DNA of 64,000 nucleotides from Saprospiraceae bacterium (lineage in GTDB: Bacteria; Bacteroidota; Bacteroidia; Chitinophagales; Saprospiraceae): contig JADKGD010000016.1 in assembly GCA_016717145.1 (NCBI GenBank), positions 62,001 through 126,000 of the forward strand, given 5' to 3'. Positions 30,797 through 39,885 of this stretch are shown in pieces. How positions within the stretch are numbered: position 1 is the first letter of the stretch; each line of letters begins with the position of its first letter. The translations under genes were made by a program, and so were the position numbers. The notes under the pieces are model-generated. The model was not told the DNA's origin and did no database searches. It saw only the letters and a list, made by a program, of their open reading frames with translations.

Positions 30797-31433
30797 ATGA
30801 AAGTAGCCGGCCTCATTTCAGGAAATATTAGGAGGTATGCATTCATGTGAATGTTTAATATATTCTTTTGATTTACACGAAGTTGCAACGTTGCAATTGA
30901 TTGGTGAGTGGGAAAAATTGGAAGAAAAAATGATATTGGCAGCGCAACGGCTTGAGCGGGGTGGGGCTGACTTTATTGTGCTGTGTACAAATACAATGCA
31001 CAAGGCTGCTCATGAAATTGAGTCGAATATTCAAATCCCTTTTCTTCATATTGTTGACCCTACAGCTGAACTTATTTTGGGTAAATCTATCAATAAAGTA
31101 GGATTTTTAGGTACTCGTTTTTCAATGGAGCAGGGTTTTATCCGTGATAGGTACCATAATGTACATCAGATAGAAACCATCATACCAGATGAAACAGACA
31201 GAATTATTATTCATGATATAATTTATAATGAATTGATAAAAGGTATCGTCTCTTTATCTTCAAAACAAAAGTATCAAACCATCATCCAAAAACTGATAGA
31301 CCGTGGTGCTGAAGGTATTATTGCCGGCTGTACAGAGATTGAAATATTGATAAAGCCTCAGGATATTTCTGTTCCTTTATTTGAGACAAGTAGATTACAT
31401 GCTGAAAAAGCAGTTTTATGGGCATTAGCTTAA
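30797..31433 (+). pseudogene. Aspartate/glutamate racemase-family gene missing an N-terminal block
   Basis: From 30837 to 31433 the frame encodes most of an Asp/Glu racemase: both catalytic Cys are present (VLCTNTMHK and IAGCTEIEIL), with LGGMHSCECLIYSFD before them. A fitting start, MKVAGLISGN, begins at 30797 but in another frame. Between GLIS and LGGMH the family normally has about 20-25 residues (the GGMSWEST region), which are absent. So about 60-70 bp, not a multiple of three, appear lost near 30820. Either the gene is a real deletion mutant or the assembly dropped a segment. If real, the protein could start at the ATG at 30837, lacking the first beta-strand and substrate loop, and would probably be inactive. 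Confidence 0.75.
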
Positions 31434-31610
31434 AAAAAATGTATTTTTACACCATAATGAATGGGCAGGTAAATATTTTTTATGAGTATACAAAAATTAG
31501 ACAACTCCCATTATAAAAGTTGACAATTGAAAACGATTACGTCCGATGGTTTTAAAAAAAATTAAGATTTATTTTATAACTTAAATAAAATCAAGGACTT
31601 AGCAATATTT

Positions 31611-32456
31611 ATGCACATGAAAAATAAATGTTTTCTCTTTTTATTGGTAGTTATAAGCAATCATCAGGTAATTGCTCAATCACTAAAGGTAATGACATAT
31701 AATATCCGACTTGATGTTGCCAGCGATGGTGAAAATGACTGGGCAAGCCGCAAAGATTTTTTTACATCCCAAATACAGTTTTACAAACCAAATATTTTTG
31801 GTGTTCAGGAAGCAAAGCCAAATCAAGTAACGGATATAGCTAATGCTCTTTTTGAATACAGTTATATCGGCACTGGACGGGATGGCATTGGAAAGGGTGA
31901 ATCTTCTAATATTTTTTATTTAAAAGAAAATTTAATTTTAAAAGAAGAAAATACATTTTGGATATCTCAAACACCTGATACTATTTCAAAAGGCTGGGAT
32001 GCTGCTTATAACAGAGTTTGTACATATGGATTATTTAAGGATAAAAATAGTAAGAGGCATTTCTGGATTTTCAATACACATTTAGACCATATTGGTGAAC
32101 AGGCAAGAACACAAGGGATTCAGCTTATTTTATCCAGAATAGATTTGGTAAATAAAAAGAATTACCCTGTAATATTTATGGGAGATTTAAACTCCGAACC
32201 AACTACTCAAAGAATTATTGATTTGAAAAAGGAAATGAACGATTGTAGGGATGTTTCAAGGGAAAAGCCATTTGGCCCTTATGGTACATTCAATAATTTT
32301 GAACATAATAAACCAGTTACAAAGTTGATTGATTATATTTTTGTCTCTAAATCTGCAAACATCACAGTAAATAAATATGCTGTCTTAAGCGATTCTGATC
32401 ATTTAAAATATCCATCCGACCACTTACCTGTGTATGTAGAATTAAAAATCAAATAA
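31611..32456 (+). CDS. Secreted endonuclease/exonuclease/phosphatase-family protein
   Basis: A 281-aa protein with a signal peptide (FLFLLVVISNHQVIAQ). The EEP fold is clear: MTYNIRLDVASDGENDW, FGVQEAKPNQV (metal-binding Glu), NTHLDHIGEQAR, GDLNSEPTT (catalytic Asp/Asn) and SDHLPVYVEL (Asp-His near the end). Bacteroidota relatives are secreted nucleases or phosphodiesterases; the substrate (DNA, RNA, lipid or phosphosugar) cannot be told. ATG 31611 and ATG 31617 are both possible starts. It stands alone. Confidence 0.88.
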   Translation: MHMKNKCFLFLLVVISNHQVIAQSLKVMTYNIRLDVASDGENDWASRKDFFTSQIQFYKPNIFGVQEAKPNQVTDIANALFEYSYIGTGRDGIGKGESSNIFYLKENLILKEENTFWISQTPDTISKGWDAAYNRVCTYGLFKDKNSKRHFWIFNTHLDHIGEQARTQGIQLILSRIDLVNKKNYPVIFMGDLNSEPTTQRIIDLKKEMNDCRDVSREKPFGPYGTFNNFEHNKPVTKLIDYIFVSKSANITVNKYAVLSDSDHLKYPSDHLPVYVELKIK

Positions 32457-32492
32457 CCATGAAGTCAATATTTATTTTATCAATATTATTTG

Positions 32493-32681
32493 ATGCAATC
32501 TTTACTTCAGCCTGATCAAAAAAGACAATTGGTAGCCATTTAATTTTTACTGAAAGAAAAATGGCCCTTAGATGAAACAGCTGTTTTGATTTATTAAGTA
32601 CAAACCATTGTCGTCATTGAGCTTGAACATAAAACTTTTACTTTATCAAAGAATACCAAAATAATAATTAATTATCAATAA
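32493..32681 (+). pseudogene. Possible relic of a small gene
   Basis: Reading in one frame from ATG 32493 gives MQSLLQPDQKRQLVAI, then a stop, then FLLKEKWPLDETAVLIY, another stop, and VQTIVVIELEHKTFTLSKN to the TAA at 32679-32681. The segments between the stops have coding-like composition, but there is no recognisable family. This may be a decayed or misread short gene, or chance. Confidence 0.2.
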
Positions 32682-32700
32682 AATAAACAATTATATCGAC

Positions 32701-32964
32701 ATGAAAATATTATTCTTTTTCTTTATCATTTTATCATTGATTTTGGGTGTAATCGGTCGATTCAGAAATGTAGCCGGCATTAAAGATAAAAATCGGGTCA
32801 GGCCATTATTGATAGGAGGAATGGTGCTTAGTGGATTTTCTATAATGGCACTTTTAGCTTCATATTTTATTTCCGGTAGAGAGACAGATTTATTTAAACT
32901 TGCTCTGCCGGGACTCTTATTAATTATGTTCATAACACACTATAAACAAACAGGAAGGGTTTAA
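32701..32964 (+). CDS. Small two-helix membrane protein
   Basis: An 87-aa protein with a first helix at about residues 2-20 (KILFFFFIILSLILGVIG) and a second at about 38-58 (LIGGMVLSGFSIMALLASYF). A third hydrophobic stretch (LALPGLLLIMFIT) lies near the end. No known family. Its TAA stop (32962-32964) is formed by the first bases of the inverted-repeat element that begins here, so the natural C-terminus may once have been longer. Confidence 0.55.
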   Translation: MKILFFFFIILSLILGVIGRFRNVAGIKDKNRVRPLLIGGMVLSGFSIMALLASYFISGRETDLFKLALPGLLLIMFITHYKQTGRV

Positions 32965-33142
32965 CCCAGAATCCGCATTAGAAATTTATTCCGAGAATAT
33001 CTGACTTTATATTTGTTTCTGTACTCATTTTTCCGTCCTCAATGTAGCTAAGGCTACATTTCCGGGTAAAAAATTCCGTGCATCACAACTATTTTGCCGG
33101 ATATTCTCTCATTACAAAGTCCAATGCGGAATCTGGGTTTAA
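32961..33142 (-). mobile_element. MITE-like element, short copy (A)
   Basis: A non-coding 182-bp element with imperfect terminal inverted repeats of about 45 bp: AACCCAGAATCCGCATTAGA on the left and the complement of AACCCAGATTCCGCATTGGA on the right, then shared GAGAATATC further in. Compared with copy B at 58941-59262 in the opposite orientation, the outer 53 nt on one side are identical and about 62 nt on the other differ at one position. A central block (33035-33056) with TGTAGC/GCTACA is also shared. It lacks the two hairpin modules of copy B. It encodes no transposase, so it would be non-autonomous. Confidence 0.8.
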
Positions 33143-33163
33143 AAATCCGCAATAAATCATCTA

Positions 33164-33586
33164 ATGGCTTATAATTATTTACCAAAATCGATTTTTACAC
33201 AACGGAATTTTCATCTTTTGACAGCGATTGGTGTAGTTTTTCCTGTTGCTTTATGTTATGGTTTGGCGCCTGAGACACTATTGTCAAAAATCACTGATTT
33301 AGATATTTTTACCATTGATCTGAACAATATTTTCAGAGGCATAATGGGTTTATATCTTGGCATAGTCATTTTTTGGTTGATGGGTGTTTTTTTTCAATCC
33401 TACTGGCTGGCAGCATCTTGGTGCTTAGTGTTTTTTATGGGAGGTCTTGCTTCAGGTCGATTATTTAGCATGATCGTCGATGGAATTCCGTCCCTTACAT
33501 TTTGTATTGGTTTGGGTATTGAAATTGCTTTGGCATCCTGGAGTTGGTTTAATATCAATTCATATCATTCCATTAATAAACCATAA
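33164..33586 (+). CDS. DUF4345-like four-helix membrane protein
   Basis: A 140-aa integral membrane protein with about four helices: LTAIGVVFPVALCYGLAP, IFRGIMGLYLGIVIFWLMG, WCLVFFMGGLASGRLFSMI and CIGLGIEIALASWSWF. The combination RGIMGLYLG and GGLASGRLFS with DG is the pattern of the DUF4345 family. Function unknown. It begins 22 bp after the MITE-like element, which may have separated it from its original promoter. Confidence 0.75.
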   Translation: MAYNYLPKSIFTQRNFHLLTAIGVVFPVALCYGLAPETLLSKITDLDIFTIDLNNIFRGIMGLYLGIVIFWLMGVFFQSYWLAASWCLVFFMGGLASGRLFSMIVDGIPSLTFCIGLGIEIALASWSWFNINSYHSINKP

Positions 33587-33628
33587 AAAACCTTATATTG
33601 AAGCTGATTTTAAATGACAGATATTTAC

Positions 33629-35527
33629 CTAATAAGCTCTTTCATCGTTATTTTCCATATAATTTATAAAGGCTCTATTTACAACACGCATACCTCCTGG
33701 TGTAGGATAATTGCCTGAGAAGTACCAATCACCTTTATTATTTGGACATGCTATATGTAAATCTTCCACACTTTGATAAATTACTTCAATTTCAGGTACA
33801 ATATTTTTTGGTGTAACCAACTGAGAAATCTTGGCAGAGATCTGTTCATCTGTATACTGGGCATATAGTACTTTTACTTGGTTTTCGACCAGATCAATAG
33901 GCAAGAGTTCATGTTCTTTACACTTTTGATATACTTCCTGCATCATATAACTTTTTCCGTCTTCTTCAAGCAATTCAACCAAAGCCCTGAAGGCTACAAA
34001 CTCTTTCATTCTGCTCATATCTATGCCATAACAATCAGGATATCTGATCTGAGGAGCTGATGAAACGATGATTATCTTTTTAGGTTTAAGGGTAGATAAT
34101 ATATATATGATGCTGTCTCTTAAAGTGGTACCTCTCACAATAGAGTCATCAATCAAAACAAGCGTATCGACCTCATTTTTTACGATACCGTATGTCACAT
34201 CATATACATGGGCGATCATTTCTCCCCTTGAAGCGTCGTCTGCAATGAATGTTCGTAATTTTTCGTCCTTTACTGCCAGTTTTTCTACTCGTATTGTTTG
34301 AGAGAGAATATTATTTAAATTTTCATCATTTAAAGAACCAGTTATAGCCAGCTCTTTGATCTGCTCCTGTTTAATTTCGTTTAATTTTGATTCCAGACCT
34401 TTGATCATTCCATAAAAAGCAACTTCAGCGGTATTTGGTATAAATGAAAAAAGAGTATTTTCAACTTCGTTGTTAATGGCTTTCATAATTTTGTCAGCCA
34501 ATAAATTACCAAGTTTTTTGCGCTCTAAATATATATCACGGTCAGTACCCCGACTAAAATAAATACGTTCGAAACTACATGGCGTTGATTCCATTTGGTC
34601 CTTACACAGTTCTTCTGTTATGGTACCATTTTTCTTTATAATAAGGGCATGCCCTCGTTTTAATTCTTTGACCTCGTTAAATTTGATTTTGAGACTGGTT
34701 TGAATAGCTGGCCTTTCGGAGGCTACAACAACAATTTCGTCATCATAATAATAAAACGCCGGTCGGATTCCACTTGGGTCTCTCAACACAAAGGCATCTC
34801 CATGTCCTATTAATCCCGCCATCACATAGCCACCATCAAATTTTCTGCTTGCACGTTGTAACAATCGCTGCAAATCCAGATGTTCAGCAATCAAACCGTT
34901 GATTTGCTGATTTGTATATCCCTCCGGTTTAAACCAGGAGAAGAGTCGTTGGACCTCGTCATCCAAAAAGTGACCGATCTTTTCAAGTACCGTTACGGTA
35001 TCAGACTTTTCTTTGGGATATTGACCGAAGGCAAGTAATTCGGAAAATAATTCATCGACATTTGTAAGGTTAAAATTTCCTGCCAGGACAAGATTTCTGG
35101 TTATATAATTATTTTGGCGGAGAAATGGGTGTACAGTTTCAATGGTATTTACACCATGAGTACCATATCTTAGGTGACCAAGCAATAATTCACCCGTATA
35201 TGGTTTATTTTCTTTTAGCCAGACTGGGTCGTTAAGTTGTTCTTTTGATAAGTCATTAAAATGTGAAAATACTCCTTCAAATAAATCCTTAAGGTATTGA
35301 GGGCTATTGCTCCGCTTGCGGCTGATATATCTGGTACCCGGTTGAGAATCTAATTTAATTGTGACCAAGCCGGCTCCATCCTGACCTCTGTTGCGTTGCT
35401 TTTGTAACAAAAGGTTCATTTTGTTAAGCCCATACAGCGCTGTACCGTATTTTTTGTGATAGAAATCGAGTGGTTTCAATAATCTGATCAATGCCAGTCC
35501 ACATTCGTGTTTTATTTGGTCACTCAT
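33629..35527 (-). CDS. Long amidophosphoribosyltransferase-like protein (PurF paralogue)
   Basis: A 632-aa protein joining an N-terminal class II glutamine amidotransferase domain to a phosphoribosyltransferase domain. The nucleophile Cys follows an 8-residue leader (MSDQIKHE-CGLALIRL). RNRGQDGAGLV, GHLRYGTHG and AGNFNLTN match the glutaminase site. The PRPP loop is LVLIDDSIVRGTTLRDSI. PurF makes phosphoribosylamine, the first step of purine synthesis, and is usually about 470-500 aa. This longer form has a C-terminal extension (CPNNKGDWYFSGNYPTPGG) and is known in Bacteroidota next to a standard PurF. It may be the working PurF or a specialised paralogue. Confidence 0.88.
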   Translation of the reverse strand: MSDQIKHECGLALIRLLKPLDFYHKKYGTALYGLNKMNLLLQKQRNRGQDGAGLVTIKLDSQPGTRYISRKRSNSPQYLKDLFEGVFSHFNDLSKEQLNDPVWLKENKPYTGELLLGHLRYGTHGVNTIETVHPFLRQNNYITRNLVLAGNFNLTNVDELFSELLAFGQYPKEKSDTVTVLEKIGHFLDDEVQRLFSWFKPEGYTNQQINGLIAEHLDLQRLLQRASRKFDGGYVMAGLIGHGDAFVLRDPSGIRPAFYYYDDEIVVVASERPAIQTSLKIKFNEVKELKRGHALIIKKNGTITEELCKDQMESTPCSFERIYFSRGTDRDIYLERKKLGNLLADKIMKAINNEVENTLFSFIPNTAEVAFYGMIKGLESKLNEIKQEQIKELAITGSLNDENLNNILSQTIRVEKLAVKDEKLRTFIADDASRGEMIAHVYDVTYGIVKNEVDTLVLIDDSIVRGTTLRDSIIYILSTLKPKKIIIVSSAPQIRYPDCYGIDMSRMKEFVAFRALVELLEEDGKSYMMQEVYQKCKEHELLPIDLVENQVKVLYAQYTDEQISAKISQLVTPKNIVPEIEVIYQSVEDLHIACPNNKGDWYFSGNYPTPGGMRVVNRAFINYMENNDERAY

Positions 35528-35844
35528 TTGGGAAATATATTATCATATCAATTGAGGGTCAAAGTTACTCATTTTGAATTGGTTTACCTTAATTTGGTTA
35601 AGCTTAACAATATGAGATGAACTTTTAATGTCAAAAAGAACAATTTAAACACAAATTTTGCTTTAATAGTTTCTATGATAATTTTTTTATTTTTTCAATG
35701 AATTGTAATTAGGTTTATTCTTGAAAATTCAACTTAGATATTATGTACCAACTCCAGACTTGATAATAAAAACATTATGAGCAGGTCACAACCAATATTT
35801 TTGGTTAATGAAGCATTTGATCAGAAAATCACGAGATTTAATTT
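35528..35844. other. Intergenic region upstream of the PurF-like gene
   Basis: A 317-bp AT-rich stretch. On the minus strand TAACTTTG (plus-strand 35560-35567) fits a -7 box for the PurF-like gene, with no convincing -33 partner. A 23-codon plus-strand ORF (35777-35848) overlaps the end of the aldo/keto reductase gene and is probably chance. Nothing else is seen. Confidence 0.4.
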
Positions 35845-36855
35845 CTAAGATGCCAATACTTTTTCTATTTTTTTCAATTCTTCATTTGAAAATTTGAGGT
35901 TGTCAAGGCATGCCAGATTATCTTCTAGTTGGGATACAGAGCTTGCCCCTATCAGTACGGTTGTAATTCTTTTATCCTTGAGAACCCATGCCAGAGCCAT
36001 TTGGGCAAGTGATTGATTTCTATTTTGAGCAATAATATTCAGTAAGTTGATTTGTTGAATTTTAGCATCAGTAATTTCATTTGCGTGTAAAAATCCGGTC
36101 GATTTTGCAGCCCTTGAATCAGCAGGTATTCCAAGAAGATATTTATTAGTGAGCATACCTTGCGCTAAGGGAGAAAATGGAATACAACCTACATTCATTT
36201 CGTCAAGCACTTCAAGAAGACTTTGCCCACTGGATGCATCTTCCACCCATCTGTCAAACATAGAATATTTAGGTTGGTGGATAAGACAAGGACAACCAAG
36301 TTCCTTCAATATATTTATTGCTTTCCGTGTATCAATGGCATTGTAACTGGAAATACCTGCATATAATGCCCGGCCACTCTTTACTGCAGTATCCAGTGCC
36401 ATCATTGTTTCTTCCAAAGGGGTATTTGGATCCGGGCGATGAGAATAAAAAATATCTACATAATCAATTTGCATGCGCTTGAGGCTTTGATCCAGACTTG
36501 AAAGTAAGTACTTGCGGGATCCCCATTCACCGTATGGTCCGGGCCACATAAAGTATCCTGCTTTTGTAGAAATGATCAACTCGTCTCGTAAATTACCTCC
36601 AAAATCCTTTTTTAGGATTTTACCAAAATTCTCCTCAGCCGAGCCGGCTTCGGGGCCGTAGTTATTGGCAAGATCAAAGAGTGTGATTCCACAATCAAAA
36701 GCCCGACGTATGATGCTTCTGCCATTTTTAAAATTATCTACAGATCCGAAGTTATGCCAAAGTCCGAATGAAATGGCTGGTAATAATATGCCGCTATGAC
36801 CACATCGATTATAAATCATAGCGTCATACCTCTGTTTAGCTGGCTTGTAAGACAT
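35845..36855 (-). CDS. Aldo/keto reductase (YghZ / glyceraldehyde-3-phosphate reductase type)
   Basis: A 336-aa NADPH-dependent oxidoreductase with a TIM barrel. Tetrad residues sit in FDLANNYGPEAGSAEENFG (Asp, Tyr), STKAGYFMWPGPYGEWGS (Lys) and YVDIFYSHRPDPNTPLEE (His). The GPYGEWGSRK loop and the SRAAKS and RGQSLAQMALAW-like end (here NQSLAQMALAWVL) are typical of the YghZ (AKR14) group, which reduces L-glyceraldehyde 3-phosphate and other aldehydes. Length is normal. It is a single gene. Confidence 0.92.
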   Translation of the reverse strand: MSYKPAKQRYDAMIYNRCGHSGILLPAISFGLWHNFGSVDNFKNGRSIIRRAFDCGITLFDLANNYGPEAGSAEENFGKILKKDFGGNLRDELIISTKAGYFMWPGPYGEWGSRKYLLSSLDQSLKRMQIDYVDIFYSHRPDPNTPLEETMMALDTAVKSGRALYAGISSYNAIDTRKAINILKELGCPCLIHQPKYSMFDRWVEDASSGQSLLEVLDEMNVGCIPFSPLAQGMLTNKYLLGIPADSRAAKSTGFLHANEITDAKIQQINLLNIIAQNRNQSLAQMALAWVLKDKRITTVLIGASSVSQLEDNLACLDNLKFSNEELKKIEKVLAS

Positions 36856-37054
36856 GTGTTGGTATTAATATGTGATTGCACTTTTAAAAAGAGCATATAA
36901 AAAAAGTCAAATATAGTAAAAAATATTTCGTGTTACACACAGCCTTTTTATACCTTCATAATTTAATGGTATTATTTTTTATATTAAATATTGCCACTAG
37001 GTTTTTGTTTGTTATGTGCCGTTTCGTTTCCGGCCTTTTTAACATTTATTCAAA

Positions 37055-38173
37055 TTATTTTTGATTCAAACATTCATCAATAGCCATGCTGATATTGGTT
37101 AACCCTTGTTTGAAAATTTCTTCATCTGTCCACCCAAACCCAATCCTCATATATCTGTCAGACATCTCGAACCAATGCCCGGGGCCTACCATTGTCAAAA
37201 ATTGATTTACTAATATGTCATAAAATATTGTTAGATCAATAAATGTTTCATTTGTAAATCGGACAAAACATACTACACCACCTTGAGGTAGTATTGCCTC
37301 CAATCGGCTTTCAGTAGACAGCCATAATGACAATAATGTATAATTTCGTATAGCCCTTTCATTGTGTTTTTTTGCAAAACTTTTTTTATTTACATAAAAC
37401 TGATAAGCGACGGCTTCGTCCAATGCTGAATTGCTGATATATATCATTTCCTTAGCGGCCAGAAAACGTTCCATGATCCAATTGTCTTGTGTGATCAACC
37501 ATCCAATCCGCAATCCAGGCAAGCCATAAGCCTTGGAAATAGAGGATACACTTATGACTTTCAGGCTTTTAGCAGCAGTAATCGGATAGGGTGTTTTAAA
37601 GCAAGTGTCGCGGTATGTTTCATCGATTAATACATATATATTATGTGCTTCTGCGATGGTAATAATTTTATCAATAGCCAGCTCGCTCACCAAAATGCCA
37701 GTAGGATTGTGAGGTGAAGTGATGCTGATAAGTGCGGTATTGGGTCTGATGGCTGCTTTAATTTTTTGAACATCCAGTTGCCATTCTTCTTCAAAAGTAA
37801 GGTCAATATATGAAATATCACAGCCTATAACTTTCGGTACTTCAATGTTTGTGGCATAATTTGGACGCACAATAATAAGATGATCCTGAGGTGTCAAAAT
37901 CGAAGTATTGATGATAAACAATGCACCAGCTGCGCCATTTGTCAATAAAACATGATCTTCATTTATATTATTGGATTCAGACGCAATTAGTTTACGTAAG
38001 CCGTTATGGCCACGGTGAGCGACATATTCCAGCTTTAAGTCATCCAGAGACAGATGTAAATCACCCATGTTAAGGTCCATCATCGAGCTTTCTGATAGAT
38101 TATATTTTATCTTTTCATAGCCTATTTCTTCAGGTGATTCTATTTCAATAGGCATACGTGTGTACAGCATCAA
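37055..38173 (-). CDS. PLP-dependent class I/II aminotransferase
   Basis: A 372-aa fold-type I PLP enzyme. Visible sites: YVAHRGHNGLRKLIA (dimer/substrate loop), TNGAAGALF (phosphate-binding), ITSPHNPTG (Asn), VLIDETYRD (Asp-x-x-Tyr) and the Schiff-base Lys in SSISKAYGLPGLRIGWL. The C-terminal arginine that binds the substrate carboxylate is in DRYMRIGFG. The amino-donor specificity is not clear from these motifs. An ATG a few codons further in (MPIEIESPEEIGY) is an alternative start. Confidence 0.88.
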   Translation of the reverse strand: MMLYTRMPIEIESPEEIGYEKIKYNLSESSMMDLNMGDLHLSLDDLKLEYVAHRGHNGLRKLIASESNNINEDHVLLTNGAAGALFIINTSILTPQDHLIIVRPNYATNIEVPKVIGCDISYIDLTFEEEWQLDVQKIKAAIRPNTALISITSPHNPTGILVSELAIDKIITIAEAHNIYVLIDETYRDTCFKTPYPITAAKSLKVISVSSISKAYGLPGLRIGWLITQDNWIMERFLAAKEMIYISNSALDEAVAYQFYVNKKSFAKKHNERAIRNYTLLSLWLSTESRLEAILPQGGVVCFVRFTNETFIDLTIFYDILVNQFLTMVGPGHWFEMSDRYMRIGFGWTDEEIFKQGLTNISMAIDECLNQK

Positions 38174-38255
38174 GCTTGATTTTAATCACACAATGATAGC
38201 TTTTAAAACTGAAATTTTAATAATAATAAAGAGGTAAATAATTAAATAGCAAAGA

Positions 38256-38819
38256 TTAATTTTTGCCCGGCATAGGTGAAATAAAATACTGATCCCTGAC
38301 AAAAAGATTCATGTATTTGTTCCAGGGAATGGACTTGTGGCTATTGCTGCCAAAGTAGGTAATTATCATTTCAAAAGTAGGACTATCCTGATACCCTGGT
38401 ATGGCCTGAATCATGGAAACGTCTTCATCCATAAAAACCATTGAAGGATAACTCATTTTACCTTGTAGGATATGTGCTGCGAATTCGTGGTATCCTGACG
38501 TGCCACTTTTCACAAAATTGTACGTTTTGCCTTTTAATGTTACCGGAATTTTCATTTCAGCATCAAATTTGACAGCATAATAATTAGCGTTAACGTATCT
38601 GGCAATATGATCCTCAGAAAAAGTAGTTTTATCCATCTTTTTACACCAGCCACACCAGTCAGTGTATACGTCAATGAATATCTTCTTTTTGTCTTTTTTT
38701 GACTTTTCTAAAGCTTCCTCCCAACTCAACCATTTTATTTTATTTTGAGCAAATAACTGGCTTGATTGCAGAGAAATCAATAGAAAGGTTAACAAATAAA
38801 AAAATTTTTTCATCTTCAA
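38256..38819 (-). CDS. Secreted thioredoxin-fold protein
   Basis: A 187-aa protein with a signal peptide (FFYLLTFLLISLQSSQLFAQ). It carries the redox motif DVYTDWCGWCKKMD and a cis-Pro region (GKMSYPSMVFMDED). The family (thioredoxin-like, DUF255-like) acts in the periplasm on disulfides. The central part from about residue 80 to 125 (KGKTYNFVKSGTSGYHEFA) is an insertion typical of Bacteroidota members. The partner is unknown. The aminotransferase gene lies 82 bp downstream on the same strand and may be co-transcribed. Confidence 0.85.
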   Translation of the reverse strand: MKMKKFFYLLTFLLISLQSSQLFAQNKIKWLSWEEALEKSKKDKKKIFIDVYTDWCGWCKKMDKTTFSEDHIARYVNANYYAVKFDAEMKIPVTLKGKTYNFVKSGTSGYHEFAAHILQGKMSYPSMVFMDEDVSMIQAIPGYQDSPTFEMIITYFGSNSHKSIPWNKYMNLFVRDQYFISPMPGKN

Positions 38820-39081
38820 AGCGCTGTATTAGCTATATTGTTGTTGTAAACCAATTAATAAGATAAAAGGATTTAATAAGCCTTCTGCTTAATGTAATTT
38901 TAACACTTTTTGCCTGTAAAGTCATATTTTTAAGCATTCAATCAGGAAAAACCTGCCATGAACTCGCTTTAGAAAATGGAGATTTATCCTGTAATATGAT
39001 ATTTTAGTCTGATTAATTTATGATGATCTGAATATTATATACAATTTTACGGTAAAATACAAAAACAGTAAATATAATTTA

Positions 39082-39885
39082 ATGGTTGAACAGCATATTG
39101 ATGAAATTGAACTTCGTGAAAAAATAATCAGTTTATTTGAGTATAGATTGTTTCCTGAACTAATGGTAATGGCGTCTTCATTTCCAACATCTATGAAGGA
39201 CCAGTTTACTGAACACCTTATTTCACTTCAAAAAGCTATTTATTATCTTGATGCGCATCTGGAAGCCCATTGGGATGTGAATGAAGTGACACTTGATTGG
39301 CATTGGAAAAACATCTCAAAATATATGGTACGACTCGGAATACCTTTCGAAAAACACCAGGAATACCTTAATCACATCAAAAAGTATGAAAAACACGAAC
39401 TTGAACTTCGACAGTACAAGTCGCCATTAAGATTTGACATGGAATATTTTTATTTTTATAAATCATGTGATGTGAAGTTATTAAGAAGATTGATTTATGA
39501 AAATTTTAATCTTAATGGACAGGCGGGAAGTTTGGCAGATTGGAGATATTATGACCTGGTTACAGAAGTAAATGATGATGTAGAAGATGTTTTTGAAGAT
39601 CTTGATTTTATAAATGGCAATCGTTTTTTAATTTCATTGCACAAGTGGGGCAAGGAAAAAACTAATGAAATGTTTAAATACTTCTTAATGGACATTAGGG
39701 ACAAAGCCATCAAGCGTCACAGCACAAATGGAAAGTCAAAATTTTCTGATAAAATTCTTGAAATGACCATGATAAGAATAAAGGAAACAATGGATTTAAT
39801 GAAAAAAAACCTTAATGAGGTATCTTATGAAACACTGAGTACATCAAAATTGTTAAACTATCAAATGTCTATAAAAAATGAATGA
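39082..39885 (+). CDS. Unknown helical protein encoded with a TPR-AAA+ ATPase
   Basis: A 267-aa soluble protein with no signal peptide or membrane segment. It looks helical, with acidic and aromatic stretches (AHWDVNEVTLDWHWKNIS, MEYFYFYKSCDVKLLRRLI, EVNDDVEDVFEDLDFINGN). No known domain is recognised. Its end overlaps the next start by 8 bp (39878-39885), so it is translated with the ATPase. Because the pair is tightly coupled, this may be a substrate, adaptor or partner of the ATPase; that is inference. Confidence 0.65.
   Translation: MVEQHIDEIELREKIISLFEYRLFPELMVMASSFPTSMKDQFTEHLISLQKAIYYLDAHLEAHWDVNEVTLDWHWKNISKYMVRLGIPFEKHQEYLNHIKKYEKHELELRQYKSPLRFDMEYFYFYKSCDVKLLRRLIYENFNLNGQAGSLADWRYYDLVTEVNDDVEDVFEDLDFINGNRFLISLHKWGKEKTNEMFKYFLMDIRDKAIKRHSTNGKSKFSDKILEMTMIRIKETMDLMKKNLNEVSYETLSTSKLLNYQMSIKNE

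Noticed and set aside
35777..35848. A 23-codon plus-strand ORF (MSRSQPIFLVNEAF)
   Set aside because: It is very short, overlaps the end of the opposite aldo/keto reductase gene, and has no promoter or recognisable ribosome site.
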